This document shows, one piece after another, positions 38,128 to 47,306 of a stretch of DNA of 54,796 nt. Every line of letters starts with the position of its first letter. The first letter of the stretch is position 1. The notes beneath the pieces were generated by a model, which made no database searches, was not told where the DNA came from, and saw nothing but the letters and a program-made list of their open reading frames with translations. The translations under genes were made by a program, and so were the position numbers. This DNA is from Bernardetia sp. (GTDB lineage: Bacteria > Bacteroidota > Bacteroidia > Cytophagales > Bernardetiaceae), in contig NZ_JAHDIG010000011.1 of the NCBI RefSeq assembly GCF_020630935.1, forward strand, positions 1-54,796. Direction: 5' to 3'.

Positions 38128-41100
38128 ATGAAACATAGAACTCCAACCTTATCCCCTACTCTAGAAAGACCAAAGTTTTATACTTTAGAGTTAGAAACTT
38201 ATTTGGAGCAGGTACAAGAAAAAGCTGATAAAATCTCTGATAAGTTTGTAGGTGTGTTCTTTATTTTAGGACTATGCCTTATGCCAATATATGAAACATG
38301 GACATTTACGATTGCCAACAGTCTAATAATTGCAGCACTTTATATGATAGCTCGCCTTGGACTTACTAATAAATCTATTTCTAGAATGGTAATTAGTGTA
38401 GTGTATGCGATTTTTATGCTTCAATTTATTGGTCAAATGCACGGCATGGCAGAAATGCACTTTTTCTTTTTTACCAATATTACATTATTAATAATCTATC
38501 AAGATTGGAAAATAATGATACCATACGGTGTCCTGACAATTTTGCATCACGCTCTTTTGGCGTACATACAAGTAGTATATGATATGCCTGAACTTGCAAA
38601 ATATTTTATTACTTATGGAGGAATGGATTTAGATGGAACTACACCCAATGTAACTTTATTTCAGTTATTTTTTCATTTTGGGTTAGTCGTACTAATGACG
38701 TTTGTGGCAGCTTGGTGGACTATTATTTTTAGAGAAAATAGTATTCGTCTTATGGAAAAGCAGTTTGAAGCACAGGCTCAAAATGAAGAGTTACGTTCTT
38801 CGGAAGAAGAGTTGAGACAGAATGCAGAAGAATTACAAAGTACAAACGACCAAATGCATGTCATTCAAAGAGAAATAGAAGAAAAACAAAAGTTATTGAA
38901 CCGTGCTGAAAAATTAGTGGGCTTGGCAAGCTATGAAATTGATTTGACTACGCAAAAATTAACACACTCTGATAACCTACCTTTTATCTATGGCGAAAAT
39001 AAGCTAAAAGATATGAAAAGAGTAATTGAGATTGCTCATCCAGAAGATGTTTATAAAGTAGTAAATATGCTACAAGATGCTGTACAAGGAAAAATAGAGA
39101 ATTACGATATTTCATATCGTTCGAAAGGAGAACAGTTTGAGGAATACAATCACTACAGAGCAGTCGGAGAGCTGATTAGAGATGCTATGGGCAATCCAGA
39201 AAAGTTAGTAGGAACAGTTCAAGATATTACAGAAAGCCTAAAAAAAGAAGAATACAACCAACTTTTGACTACTCTTATTGATAATACAGCCGATGCAATG
39301 CAGGTTGCTACCACAGATGGAAAATTTATCTACATGAATAAAGTAGGATTAGGACGTTTAGGACTGGAAGGAGAGGATATTACCAATTATACTACTGCTG
39401 ATATTGAATCTGTTTTTAAAGAAGAAGGAGTTTGGGAAAAACATGTAGAAGAAGTAAAGGCTGTCGATACATTTAAACTACAAAGTAAGAATATTGATAA
39501 ACGCACTGGTAAAGAGTTTCATGTTGAGGTTTCAATAAAACATACAGAAGTCAATGGAAAAGGATTTATGGTGGCTCTTTCTAGGGACACAACCGAACAG
39601 CAAAAAAGAGAACAGGAAGTAAAGACTAAAAATGAGCAACTGCGAGCATCAGAAGAAGTGTTGCGTAAAAACTATGAAGAGCTTCAGACAACACAAGAAG
39701 AACTACATCGCCAAACACAGCGTTTAGAACAAATTTTTGATGGTGTACCTGCCATGATTTATCAGTTCAAGATGGAAAAAGATGGGCAAATGTCGCTCCC
39801 AGTAGTAAGTAAGGGGGCAGAAGCAATCTATGGTTGCACCTCAGAAGAACTTATGAACGATGTTAGCTTAATTTTATCTTGTGTGCCAGCAGAAGATATA
39901 GCTATTTTTCAACAAAGTTTGGCAGAGTCAGCCCAAAACCTTACCACTTGGAATAATGACTCAAGAGTAGTAATAGACGGGAAAACAAAATGGGTCAGAG
40001 GAAACTCCAAACCTGTAAAAAATGATGATGGTAGTATTACGTGGAGTGGAATTATCCAAGAAATAACTAAGCAAAAAGAACTGGAAGAAGCTATAAAAGA
40101 TAAAAACTTAGAGTTACAAGCCTCAGCAGAAGAACTACGCCAAAACTATGAGCAACTCCAAAACACACAAGACCTTGTCAGTAATGCCTTTGCAGAGCTA
40201 GATGCTCAATTTACGGCTATCAGTACAACTCTTGGATATGTTGAAATGAATACAGATAGAAGTGTAGAACGAGTAAATAAATTATTTGCAGACTGGTTGG
40301 GTTACACTGTTGAAGAGTTACAAGGGCATAAACACATTGAGTTTATTCCAAATAATGAAGAAGACTTATTAAAATACGAACAACTTTGGGAACGACTAAG
40401 AACTGGCGAGACGGTTACAGAAATATTCAAAAGAAAAGCCAAAAACGGAGAAGAAGTTTGGCTTTATGGAGCATACTGCCCTGTCAAAGATAAAGACGGA
40501 AATATTTTCAAAATTATTAAAGTAGCTTCCAACTATAATAGTCAGAAAGAGTATGAAGACAAAATCAAGGCAGCCAATTATAGATTACAAAATCTTATCG
40601 AAAATGTAGGCGATTTAGTGTTTTTGTTAGATACTAACTTTGTCTTAAAGCAATATTATGCATCTTCAGATAAAGATTTGCTACTAAAACCTCAAGACTT
40701 CTTACAAAAGAAGATTACAGAGTTAGGTTTTCCTGATAAATCTTTACAGAAAATATTGGGAGCTTTAGAACAAACTATGTTAAATAAAGAAAAGGCAACA
40801 GTTGAATATAAATTAGAATTACCACACGGAACAGAATGGTTTAGTCTAATAGCCTCTCCTATTTTAAATGAAGAAAAAGAAATTGATGATATTCTATGCG
40901 TAACTCGTAATATAACGTATATCAAAAAAACTGAGTTAGCCGTACAGAAGCAAAACGAGTTATTATCCCAACAAAAAGAAAATATAGAAAAAGCTTTTAA
41001 TGAACTTCAAACTACCCAAACCCAGCTTATTCAAGCTGAAAAAATGGCAAGTTTAGGACAGCTTATTGCCAATATTGCACATGAAATAAATACACCTTTG

Positions 41101-41988
41101 GGAGCAATTCGTTCGTCAGCTATGAGTATTGAAGAAATTTTAGGAAAAACTTTGCCTCAATTGCCTTCATTCATAAAACAGTTAGATGATGATTTACTGC
41201 ATAGCTTCAACGAGTTTGTAAATGAATCTATTCAAAAAACAGACTTACTCTCCACCCGAGAAAAACGTACATTTAAGTACGACTTGATAGAACAATTAGA
41301 GGGCATGAAGATAGATAATGCAGAAAGGTACGCTGATTTGATTGTGGATATGAACATGCATAAGGAAAGTCATCTATTTGTTCCTTTTATGAAAAGCGAT
41401 AATACAGAAGAAATACTCAAAACAGCCTTTAACTTGTCCTCTATTGTCCGAAGCAACAAAACCATCAGAACAGCTACAGATAGAGCAGCTAAGATTGTTT
41501 TTGCTCTTAAAAATTATGCTCGCCAAGACCAAACTGGAGAAAAAGCAAAGGTTAATATCAATGAGAGTATAGAAACTACGCTTACTCTGTATCACAACCA
41601 AATCAAACATGGTATTGATGTTACAAGAGATTTGGATGAAATCCCTGAGTTTATGGGATATCCAGACGAACTTGTGCAAGTATGGACAAACATTATTCAT
41701 AATGCACTACAGGCCATGAACCACAAAGGACGTTTGTTTATTCAAAGTAGCGTGCAAGGCAACAACGTCTTAGTTGCTATTCAAGATACAGGAGGAGGTA
41801 TTCCAAAAGAAGTACAGGGGAAAATATTTGACGCTTTCTTTACTACTAAAGCAGCAGGACAAGGAAGTGGCTTAGGGTTAGATATTACTAAGAAAATTAT
41901 AGAAAAACACAATGGAAGAATTTGGTTTGCCTCCTTAGAAGGAGTTGGAACTACGTTTTTTATAGAAATTCCCCTTACAAATAATTAA
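38128..41988 (+). CDS. Five-PAS sensor histidine kinase with His-rich multi-TM domain
   Basis: This 1286-residue kinase has an N-terminal six-helix membrane domain (about 35-205) with a His-rich segment GQMHGMAEMHFFFF and a TILHHALLAY pair. A coiled coil follows, then about five PAS domains (about 265-375, 380-490, 530-650, 680-800 and 815-935). The DHp helix carries phospho-acceptor H985 (NIAHEINTPLGAI). An inserted segment with LLSTREKR and YADLIVDM separates it from DHp helix 2 (RAAKIVFALKNYARQ). HATPase follows (N-box NIIHNALQAM, DTGGGIP, GSGLGLDIT). There is no receiver. It is 48 bp upstream of the lone receiver gene. It shares the kinase core with three downstream kinases. The signal is unknown; the His-rich helices suggest metal or heme. 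Confidence 0.93.
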   Translation: MKHRTPTLSPTLERPKFYTLELETYLEQVQEKADKISDKFVGVFFILGLCLMPIYETWTFTIANSLIIAALYMIARLGLTNKSISRMVISVVYAIFMLQFIGQMHGMAEMHFFFFTNITLLIIYQDWKIMIPYGVLTILHHALLAYIQVVYDMPELAKYFITYGGMDLDGTTPNVTLFQLFFHFGLVVLMTFVAAWWTIIFRENSIRLMEKQFEAQAQNEELRSSEEELRQNAEELQSTNDQMHVIQREIEEKQKLLNRAEKLVGLASYEIDLTTQKLTHSDNLPFIYGENKLKDMKRVIEIAHPEDVYKVVNMLQDAVQGKIENYDISYRSKGEQFEEYNHYRAVGELIRDAMGNPEKLVGTVQDITESLKKEEYNQLLTTLIDNTADAMQVATTDGKFIYMNKVGLGRLGLEGEDITNYTTADIESVFKEEGVWEKHVEEVKAVDTFKLQSKNIDKRTGKEFHVEVSIKHTEVNGKGFMVALSRDTTEQQKREQEVKTKNEQLRASEEVLRKNYEELQTTQEELHRQTQRLEQIFDGVPAMIYQFKMEKDGQMSLPVVSKGAEAIYGCTSEELMNDVSLILSCVPAEDIAIFQQSLAESAQNLTTWNNDSRVVIDGKTKWVRGNSKPVKNDDGSITWSGIIQEITKQKELEEAIKDKNLELQASAEELRQNYEQLQNTQDLVSNAFAELDAQFTAISTTLGYVEMNTDRSVERVNKLFADWLGYTVEELQGHKHIEFIPNNEEDLLKYEQLWERLRTGETVTEIFKRKAKNGEEVWLYGAYCPVKDKDGNIFKIIKVASNYNSQKEYEDKIKAANYRLQNLIENVGDLVFLLDTNFVLKQYYASSDKDLLLKPQDFLQKKITELGFPDKSLQKILGALEQTMLNKEKATVEYKLELPHGTEWFSLIASPILNEEKEIDDILCVTRNITYIKKTELAVQKQNELLSQQKENIEKAFNELQTTQTQLIQAEKMASLGQLIANIAHEINTPLGAIRSSAMSIEEILGKTLPQLPSFIKQLDDDLLHSFNEFVNESIQKTDLLSTREKRTFKYDLIEQLEGMKIDNAERYADLIVDMNMHKESHLFVPFMKSDNTEEILKTAFNLSSIVRSNKTIRTATDRAAKIVFALKNYARQDQTGEKAKVNINESIETTLTLYHNQIKHGIDVTRDLDEIPEFMGYPDELVQVWTNIIHNALQAMNHKGRLFIQSSVQGNNVLVAIQDTGGGIPKEVQGKIFDAFFTTKAAGQGSGLGLDITKKIIEKHNGRIWFASLEGVGTTFFIEIPLTNN

Positions 41989-42036
41989 GAACTACTTACT
42001 TATTAAAATATCCACAAATTATTCTAATTATATATT

Positions 42037-42435
42037 ATGGCTAAAAAAAATAAAGCGATTCTTTGCGTCGATGACGACCCAATGATACTGATGAGCTTAA
42101 AGCTCCAACTCACACAAAGTTTTGATGGTCAGTTTGTCATAGAAACGGCTGAAAGTGGGGAGGAAGCACTAGAACTCATAGAGTTTTTGGTAGATAGAAA
42201 TATAGATACACTCCTTATTATTAGCGATTGGCTGATGCCAAAAATGAAAGGAGACGAACTACTCGTACAAGTAAAAGACCGTTTTCCGAAGGTAGGGCAA
42301 ATTATGCTCTCTGGGCAAGCCGAAAATGATGCTGTTCAAAATGCCTTTAAAAACTCTAATCTAAAGTATTTCATTTCTAAGCCTTGGAATAAGCAGGATT
42401 TAATTGATAAGGTAAATGAAGTATTACAAAATTAG
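42037..42435 (+). CDS. Single-domain response regulator
   Basis: This 132-residue protein is a receiver domain only: CVDDDP acidic pocket, phospho-Asp in LIISDWLMPKMKGDE (about residue 66), Ser in IMLSGQ, and Lys in ISKPWN. It resembles the receiver of the SpoIIE protein at 36115 (shared IISDxxMPxMKGDE, KPW and similar helices). It is placed between two kinases that lack receivers, so it is a natural phosphoryl acceptor or shuttle for them. With no output domain it may act by protein interaction or as a phosphate sink. It is followed 17 bp later by a perfect 16-bp hairpin. Confidence 0.93.
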   Translation: MAKKNKAILCVDDDPMILMSLKLQLTQSFDGQFVIETAESGEEALELIEFLVDRNIDTLLIISDWLMPKMKGDELLVQVKDRFPKVGQIMLSGQAENDAVQNAFKNSNLKYFISKPWNKQDLIDKVNEVLQN

Positions 42436-42452
42436 AAACACTACTGCAACTC

Positions 42453-42490
42453 AATTTCTGATAATCTATTTGTGTAGATTATCAGAAATT
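42453..42490 (+). terminator. Perfect 16-bp hairpin after the lone receiver
   Basis: AATTTCTGATAATCTA (42453-42468) and TAGATTATCAGAAATT (42475-42490) are perfectly complementary with a 6-nt loop. No T-run follows (ACTCATTAAAG), so it may be a weak terminator, a 3' stabiliser for the receiver mRNA, or a processing site before the next kinase. Confidence 0.6.
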
Positions 42491-42561
42491 ACTCATTAAA
42501 GTATTTTAATCAGAATATTTGATAAAGAATATAAAAGACATTCTCTACTTCCTTTCTACTC

Positions 42562-45525
42562 ATGAATAATAATGTAACCAAAACTATAAAACGCTTAGAG
42601 ATTGCCTATATCACAGCAATTAGCTTTGTCGCTATAGCTTTGATTATTGGTCAGTTCGTAACACAAAACTTTTTTGATAATCAAAAAGATGATGCGAAGG
42701 TAATTAATATTTCAGGTAGGCAGCGTATGCTAAGTCAGAAAATCACAAAGGAAGCTCTGATCTATTACAACAATAATTTAGATAAAAATCAGCAAGACAT
42801 CTTGCTCAATACTTTCCAACTTTTTGAAACTTCTCATCTCAACTTAATTAAAAAGTCTAATTCATTTGGTTTTTCAGAGCATTACGAAATATCCCCAAAA
42901 ATAAACTCATACTATGATAGTTTAGATATTTCTTTTCAAAAATTAAAGGAGAATATCAGTGTTCTTACAAGACAAAATGTAGATAGCTTGTCTAAAAAAA
43001 CAGCTCTCAATAACATTTTAGAGGCAGAAAAAGAATTTTTGCCCATCATGAACCGAATTGTTTTTGAATATGAAGCTGAAGCAAATGTAAAGCTAGATTT
43101 GCTTAGAAGAATAGAAATTGGAGTAGTAACATTGTCTATTCTTGTCCTACTTATTGTAGTCTTTCTGATTTTCCGTCCTGTTGTTAGAAAGACCAAATCA
43201 TCTATGATGCAAGTTGTAGAAATGAACAATGATTTAGAGGCTACAAATGAAGAACTTACATCAGCAGAGGAAGAACTTAGACAAAACTTGGAAGAACTAA
43301 AAACTTCTCAAGAAAATCTGATGAATTTGCAAGCAGAGCAGCAGAAGTTTATCAGTTTGGTAGAGCATGTAGATGCTTTTATTGCTATTACTAGCTTAGA
43401 AGGTAAAATAAAATACCTCAATGCAGCAGGCAAAAGAATGACTGGACTAGATGATGAGTATGAAGACAAAATTATTACTAATTTTTATGACGATGAAATT
43501 TTAAAGAAAGTCATAGAAATAGCTACCCCTTCTACTTTAGAAAACGGCGAGTGGAACGGAGAGTGCAACATTGTAAACACAACCACAAGTGAAGTCTTTA
43601 ATACATTAATAAGTACCTTCCTACTCACAGACTCTCATACGCAAAAACCTACTGCTAGAGCTATCGTTCAAACAGACATTACAAAACGTAAAAAAGTAGA
43701 AGAATACCAAAAATTGCTACACACTCTTATCAATAATATTTCTGATGCTTTACAGGTAGCAACTAAAGACGGGAAGTTTATCTATATGAATGAAGTAAGT
43801 CTAAACAGACTTGGCTTGGAAGGTAAAGACATAACAAAATATACTGTTGCTGATATAGAACCTGCATTTAAAGAAGATGGAGCTTGGGAAAAATATATAG
43901 AAGCTGTAAAGGCAGCAGGCACATTGGTTGTAAGAAGTAGAAATATTGATAAAAAAACAAACAAAGAATTTCCAGTAGAAGTATCTGTCAAATATGTAGA
44001 GATAAATGATAAAGGATTTATGGTAGCTATCTCTAGGGATATAACTGAACAGCTAAACAAAGAGCAAAGAATTCAGCGTCAGAATGAACAACTGAAAATT
44101 ATCCAAGAGTATTTACGTCAGAAAACACAAGAATTAGAAGTCATAAATATTGCCTTAAATCAAAGCACTATACTTTCTATTGCTGATAAGAAAGGACACA
44201 TTACAAAAATAAATGATAAATTCTGTAAAATCTCAAAATATACAGAAGCAGAACTCACAGGAAAAGACCATAATATCGTAAATTCTAATTATCATCCAAA
44301 AGAGTTTTGGCAGAAAATGTGGCAAACCATTACGAGAGGAAATACATGGAGAGCAGAAGTAAAAAATAAAGCAAAAGACGGTTCTATTTATTGGGTAGAT
44401 ACAGTCATAAACCCTCTTTTTAATGCAGATGGGAAGATTACAGGCTATTTGTCTATACGAAACTTAATTACAGATAAAAAACTTGCTGAGGAAAAGTTAC
44501 TCCAACAAAAAAATGAAATAGAAAGTGCCTACAAGGAACTCAAATCTGCACAAAAACAGCTTGTTCAAGCTGAAAAAATGGCAAGTTTGGGACAGCTTGT
44601 TGCCAATATTGCACATGAGATAAATACACCTTTGGGAGCAATTCGTTCTTCATCAGTAAGCATTGAAACAGTTTTAATAAAGGTATTGCCTGCTTTGCCT
44701 AATTTTATTCAAGCACTAGATGAAACTACTTTATCTACATTCAATAAATTCTTGGTAAAATCTATACATAAAAGAAATACACTCTCTAGCCGAGAAAAAC
44801 GAAGAATCAAATATAGTTTAGTAGAGAAGTTTGAAACACTAGATGTATGGGATGAGGAGTTTTATGCCAATTTGATAACTGATATGGGGATGTACGAAGA
44901 AAAAGAGCTGTTTATGCCATTATTAGATTCAAATCACCCCGAAGAACTCAAGAAGCAGATTTTTGAAATGCTCTCTGAACTCTCCATTGTTATCAGAAGC
45001 AATCATACTATCAAGGAAGCTACCAGAAGGGCTGCCAAAACGGTATTTGCACTCAAGAGTTTTGCTCGTCAAGAACATTCAGAGGAGAAACAAGAAGTAC
45101 ACTTAAATAAAACAATAGAAACCACTCTTACACTCTACAACAACCAAATCAAACAAGGGATAGATGTAATAAGAAAACTTGAAGACATTCCTACATTTTT
45201 AGGCTATCCAGATGAGCTTATGCAGGTCTGGACAAATATTATTCATAATGCTATTCAAGCCATGAAAGGCAAAGGAGAATTGTTTGTCTCTACCAAAAAA
45301 CAAGACGATAAGGTAACAGTATCTATTCGTGATACAGGAAGTGGCATTCCAAAAGAAATACAAGATAGAATTTTTGAAGCCTTTTTTACCACCAAGCCAA
45401 CAGGAGAAGGAAGTGGATTAGGACTAGACATCACTAAAAAAGTAGTTGCAAGACACGATGGAAAAATTTGGTTTGAAACCGAAGAAGGTATAGGAACTAC
45501 GTTTTTTATAGAAATTCCATTGTAA
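42562..45525 (+). CDS. PilJ-type/PAS sensor histidine kinase
   Basis: This 987-residue kinase has a transmembrane helix (about 17-37) and a periplasmic PilJ-like four-helix sensor with INISGRQRMLSQKITKEAL (about 49-67), as in nitrate/pilin-type sensors. A second helix follows (about 193-213), then a coiled coil and three PAS domains (about 265-380, 386-497 and 525-645). DHp has H685 (NIAHEINTPLG), the LSSREKR/YANLITDM insert, and helix 2 RAAKTVFALKSFARQ. HATPase is complete. The second PAS is strikingly like a PAS of the kinase at 38128. No receiver is present. It is 20 bp from the next kinase, with which it is probably cotranscribed. Confidence 0.93.
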   Translation: MNNNVTKTIKRLEIAYITAISFVAIALIIGQFVTQNFFDNQKDDAKVINISGRQRMLSQKITKEALIYYNNNLDKNQQDILLNTFQLFETSHLNLIKKSNSFGFSEHYEISPKINSYYDSLDISFQKLKENISVLTRQNVDSLSKKTALNNILEAEKEFLPIMNRIVFEYEAEANVKLDLLRRIEIGVVTLSILVLLIVVFLIFRPVVRKTKSSMMQVVEMNNDLEATNEELTSAEEELRQNLEELKTSQENLMNLQAEQQKFISLVEHVDAFIAITSLEGKIKYLNAAGKRMTGLDDEYEDKIITNFYDDEILKKVIEIATPSTLENGEWNGECNIVNTTTSEVFNTLISTFLLTDSHTQKPTARAIVQTDITKRKKVEEYQKLLHTLINNISDALQVATKDGKFIYMNEVSLNRLGLEGKDITKYTVADIEPAFKEDGAWEKYIEAVKAAGTLVVRSRNIDKKTNKEFPVEVSVKYVEINDKGFMVAISRDITEQLNKEQRIQRQNEQLKIIQEYLRQKTQELEVINIALNQSTILSIADKKGHITKINDKFCKISKYTEAELTGKDHNIVNSNYHPKEFWQKMWQTITRGNTWRAEVKNKAKDGSIYWVDTVINPLFNADGKITGYLSIRNLITDKKLAEEKLLQQKNEIESAYKELKSAQKQLVQAEKMASLGQLVANIAHEINTPLGAIRSSSVSIETVLIKVLPALPNFIQALDETTLSTFNKFLVKSIHKRNTLSSREKRRIKYSLVEKFETLDVWDEEFYANLITDMGMYEEKELFMPLLDSNHPEELKKQIFEMLSELSIVIRSNHTIKEATRRAAKTVFALKSFARQEHSEEKQEVHLNKTIETTLTLYNNQIKQGIDVIRKLEDIPTFLGYPDELMQVWTNIIHNAIQAMKGKGELFVSTKKQDDKVTVSIRDTGSGIPKEIQDRIFEAFFTTKPTGEGSGLGLDITKKVVARHDGKIWFETEEGIGTTFFIEIPL

Positions 45526-45545
45526 AATAAATATCATGAAACAAT

Positions 45546-47306
45546 ATGAGTATATATCAAAAACTCATCGATAACGGAGTTTCACATTTAGAAACACAGA
45601 TAGAACAAGAGGCAGGTCGTATAACAAATATGATGTTGTTAACAATGACCTTTGCTACTTTTGGAATAGGCATAGCATTTCTCATTTTCGCAATTCCCAA
45701 AAGTATTCTTTATGGCATATTAGCTGTGCTTTTTGCTGGTGTAACAGGACTTTTACTTAACAGACTAGGTTTCTTTAAGAGTAGTAAGTTCATATTTCTG
45801 ATGACATTTAATTTGGTAGGTCTTTACATCTCTCTGAAAATCAATTTTGGAGATTATATTCTTTTCATATTAAATCCTTTACTTATTGCTCCTTTTCTTA
45901 TTTTTACTCATAAAGAAAAAGTATGGAAATATTCATTGATAGCCTTGCCAATGCTATGTTATTCATTTTTATTTTATACAGATTTTACTGTATCTACCTT
46001 AAAAAAAGTAGAGATTCCAGCAGAATTATTATCTATCATTCAGATAAACGATATAATTACTGTATCTTTTATGATAGTAGCATTAATACAAGGCTTCGTT
46101 TATGCTATCAATAGACAACAGGCAGAATTGAAAAAGAGTATAGAAGCGTTAGAAGAAAAAAATAATCTCATAGAACATCAACAAGAGGAATTACAAAACC
46201 AAAACGAAGAACTCCAAACCTCTGAAGAAGAACTCAAACAAAACTTAGAAGAACTCAATGCTACACAAGAAGAGCTACGCAGACAAAAAGAAGAGGTAGA
46301 ACAAGCCTTTCTACAACTCAAAACTACACAAAAACAGCTTATTCAGTCTGAAAAAATGGCAAGTTTAGGTCAGCTTGTTGCCAATATTGCTCACGAGATA
46401 AATACGCCTCTTGGTGCTATTCGCTCTTCGGCAGGTAATATTTCTAATAACTTTAAAAAAAATCTATTAGAACTTGCTAGAATAGCAGAAACTGCCCCCA
46501 TAGAAACATCAGAGCTATTTATTGAACTTTTAGAAAAATCTAGCGACAAACTTGACCTTCTCACAACAAGGGAAAAAAGAAAAATACGTTTTGCATTATC
46601 TGATAGGTTAGAAAAAAAAGGAGTAGAAGAAGCAGAAAATTATGCTGATATACTTGTTGAGATGGGAATGCAAACCGAAGAAGACTTGTTCATCAAGTTA
46701 CTCAATTCCACCAATGGAGAAAGACTGATTGATATTGCTTTTCAGCTTTCCAATATTATTAAGTGCAATCAAACTATTCAAACAGCCACAAACAGAGCAG
46801 CCAAAATTGTCTTTGCACTTAAAAAATTTGCTCGTCAAGACCAAACTGACAAAAAAACACCTGTTAATCTAAATGAAAGCATAAATACCACTCTCACACT
46901 TTATCACAACCAAATAAAACATGGCATAGATGTATATCAAAATTTTGTACAAACACCAACGTTTATGGGGTATCCAGACGAACTTATACAGGTTTGGACG
47001 AATATCATCCATAATGCCATTCAAGCTATGAAGGGCAAAGGAAAACTAATCGTTTCTACTCATAATGAGCAAGATAAAGTATTAATTTCTATAGAAGATA
47101 CAGGTATAGGCATTGCGAAAGAAATTCAAGGTAAGATATTTGATGCTTTTTTTACAACTAAAGCCATTGGAGAAGGAAGTGGCTTAGGATTAGATATTAC
47201 TCGTAAAATTATTGAAAAACATAATGGCAAGATTTGGTTCGAAACCAAAGAAGGAGTCGGAACTACTTTTTTTGTGGAAATACCTACAAACCTAAAGAAT
47301 GAATGA
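45546..47306 (+). CDS. Multi-TM sensor histidine kinase (cluster kinase 3)
   Basis: This 586-residue kinase has six transmembrane helices (about 30-195) as its only sensor, a Glu/Gln-rich coiled coil, then DHp H283 (NIAHEINTPLG). The inserted segment has LTTREKR and YADILVEM, followed by helix 2 RAAKIVFALKKFARQ and HATPase (NIIHNAIQAM, DTGIGIA, GSGLGLDIT). It has no PAS, GAF or REC domain. Its stop codon overlaps the start of the next kinase by 8 nt (ATGAATGA), indicating translational coupling. The membrane domain is not one I can name. It is a paralogue of the other three cluster kinases in the catalytic part only. Confidence 0.93.
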   Translation: MSIYQKLIDNGVSHLETQIEQEAGRITNMMLLTMTFATFGIGIAFLIFAIPKSILYGILAVLFAGVTGLLLNRLGFFKSSKFIFLMTFNLVGLYISLKINFGDYILFILNPLLIAPFLIFTHKEKVWKYSLIALPMLCYSFLFYTDFTVSTLKKVEIPAELLSIIQINDIITVSFMIVALIQGFVYAINRQQAELKKSIEALEEKNNLIEHQQEELQNQNEELQTSEEELKQNLEELNATQEELRRQKEEVEQAFLQLKTTQKQLIQSEKMASLGQLVANIAHEINTPLGAIRSSAGNISNNFKKNLLELARIAETAPIETSELFIELLEKSSDKLDLLTTREKRKIRFALSDRLEKKGVEEAENYADILVEMGMQTEEDLFIKLLNSTNGERLIDIAFQLSNIIKCNQTIQTATNRAAKIVFALKKFARQDQTDKKTPVNLNESINTTLTLYHNQIKHGIDVYQNFVQTPTFMGYPDELIQVWTNIIHNAIQAMKGKGKLIVSTHNEQDKVLISIEDTGIGIAKEIQGKIFDAFFTTKAIGEGSGLGLDITRKIIEKHNGKIWFETKEGVGTTFFVEIPTNLKNE

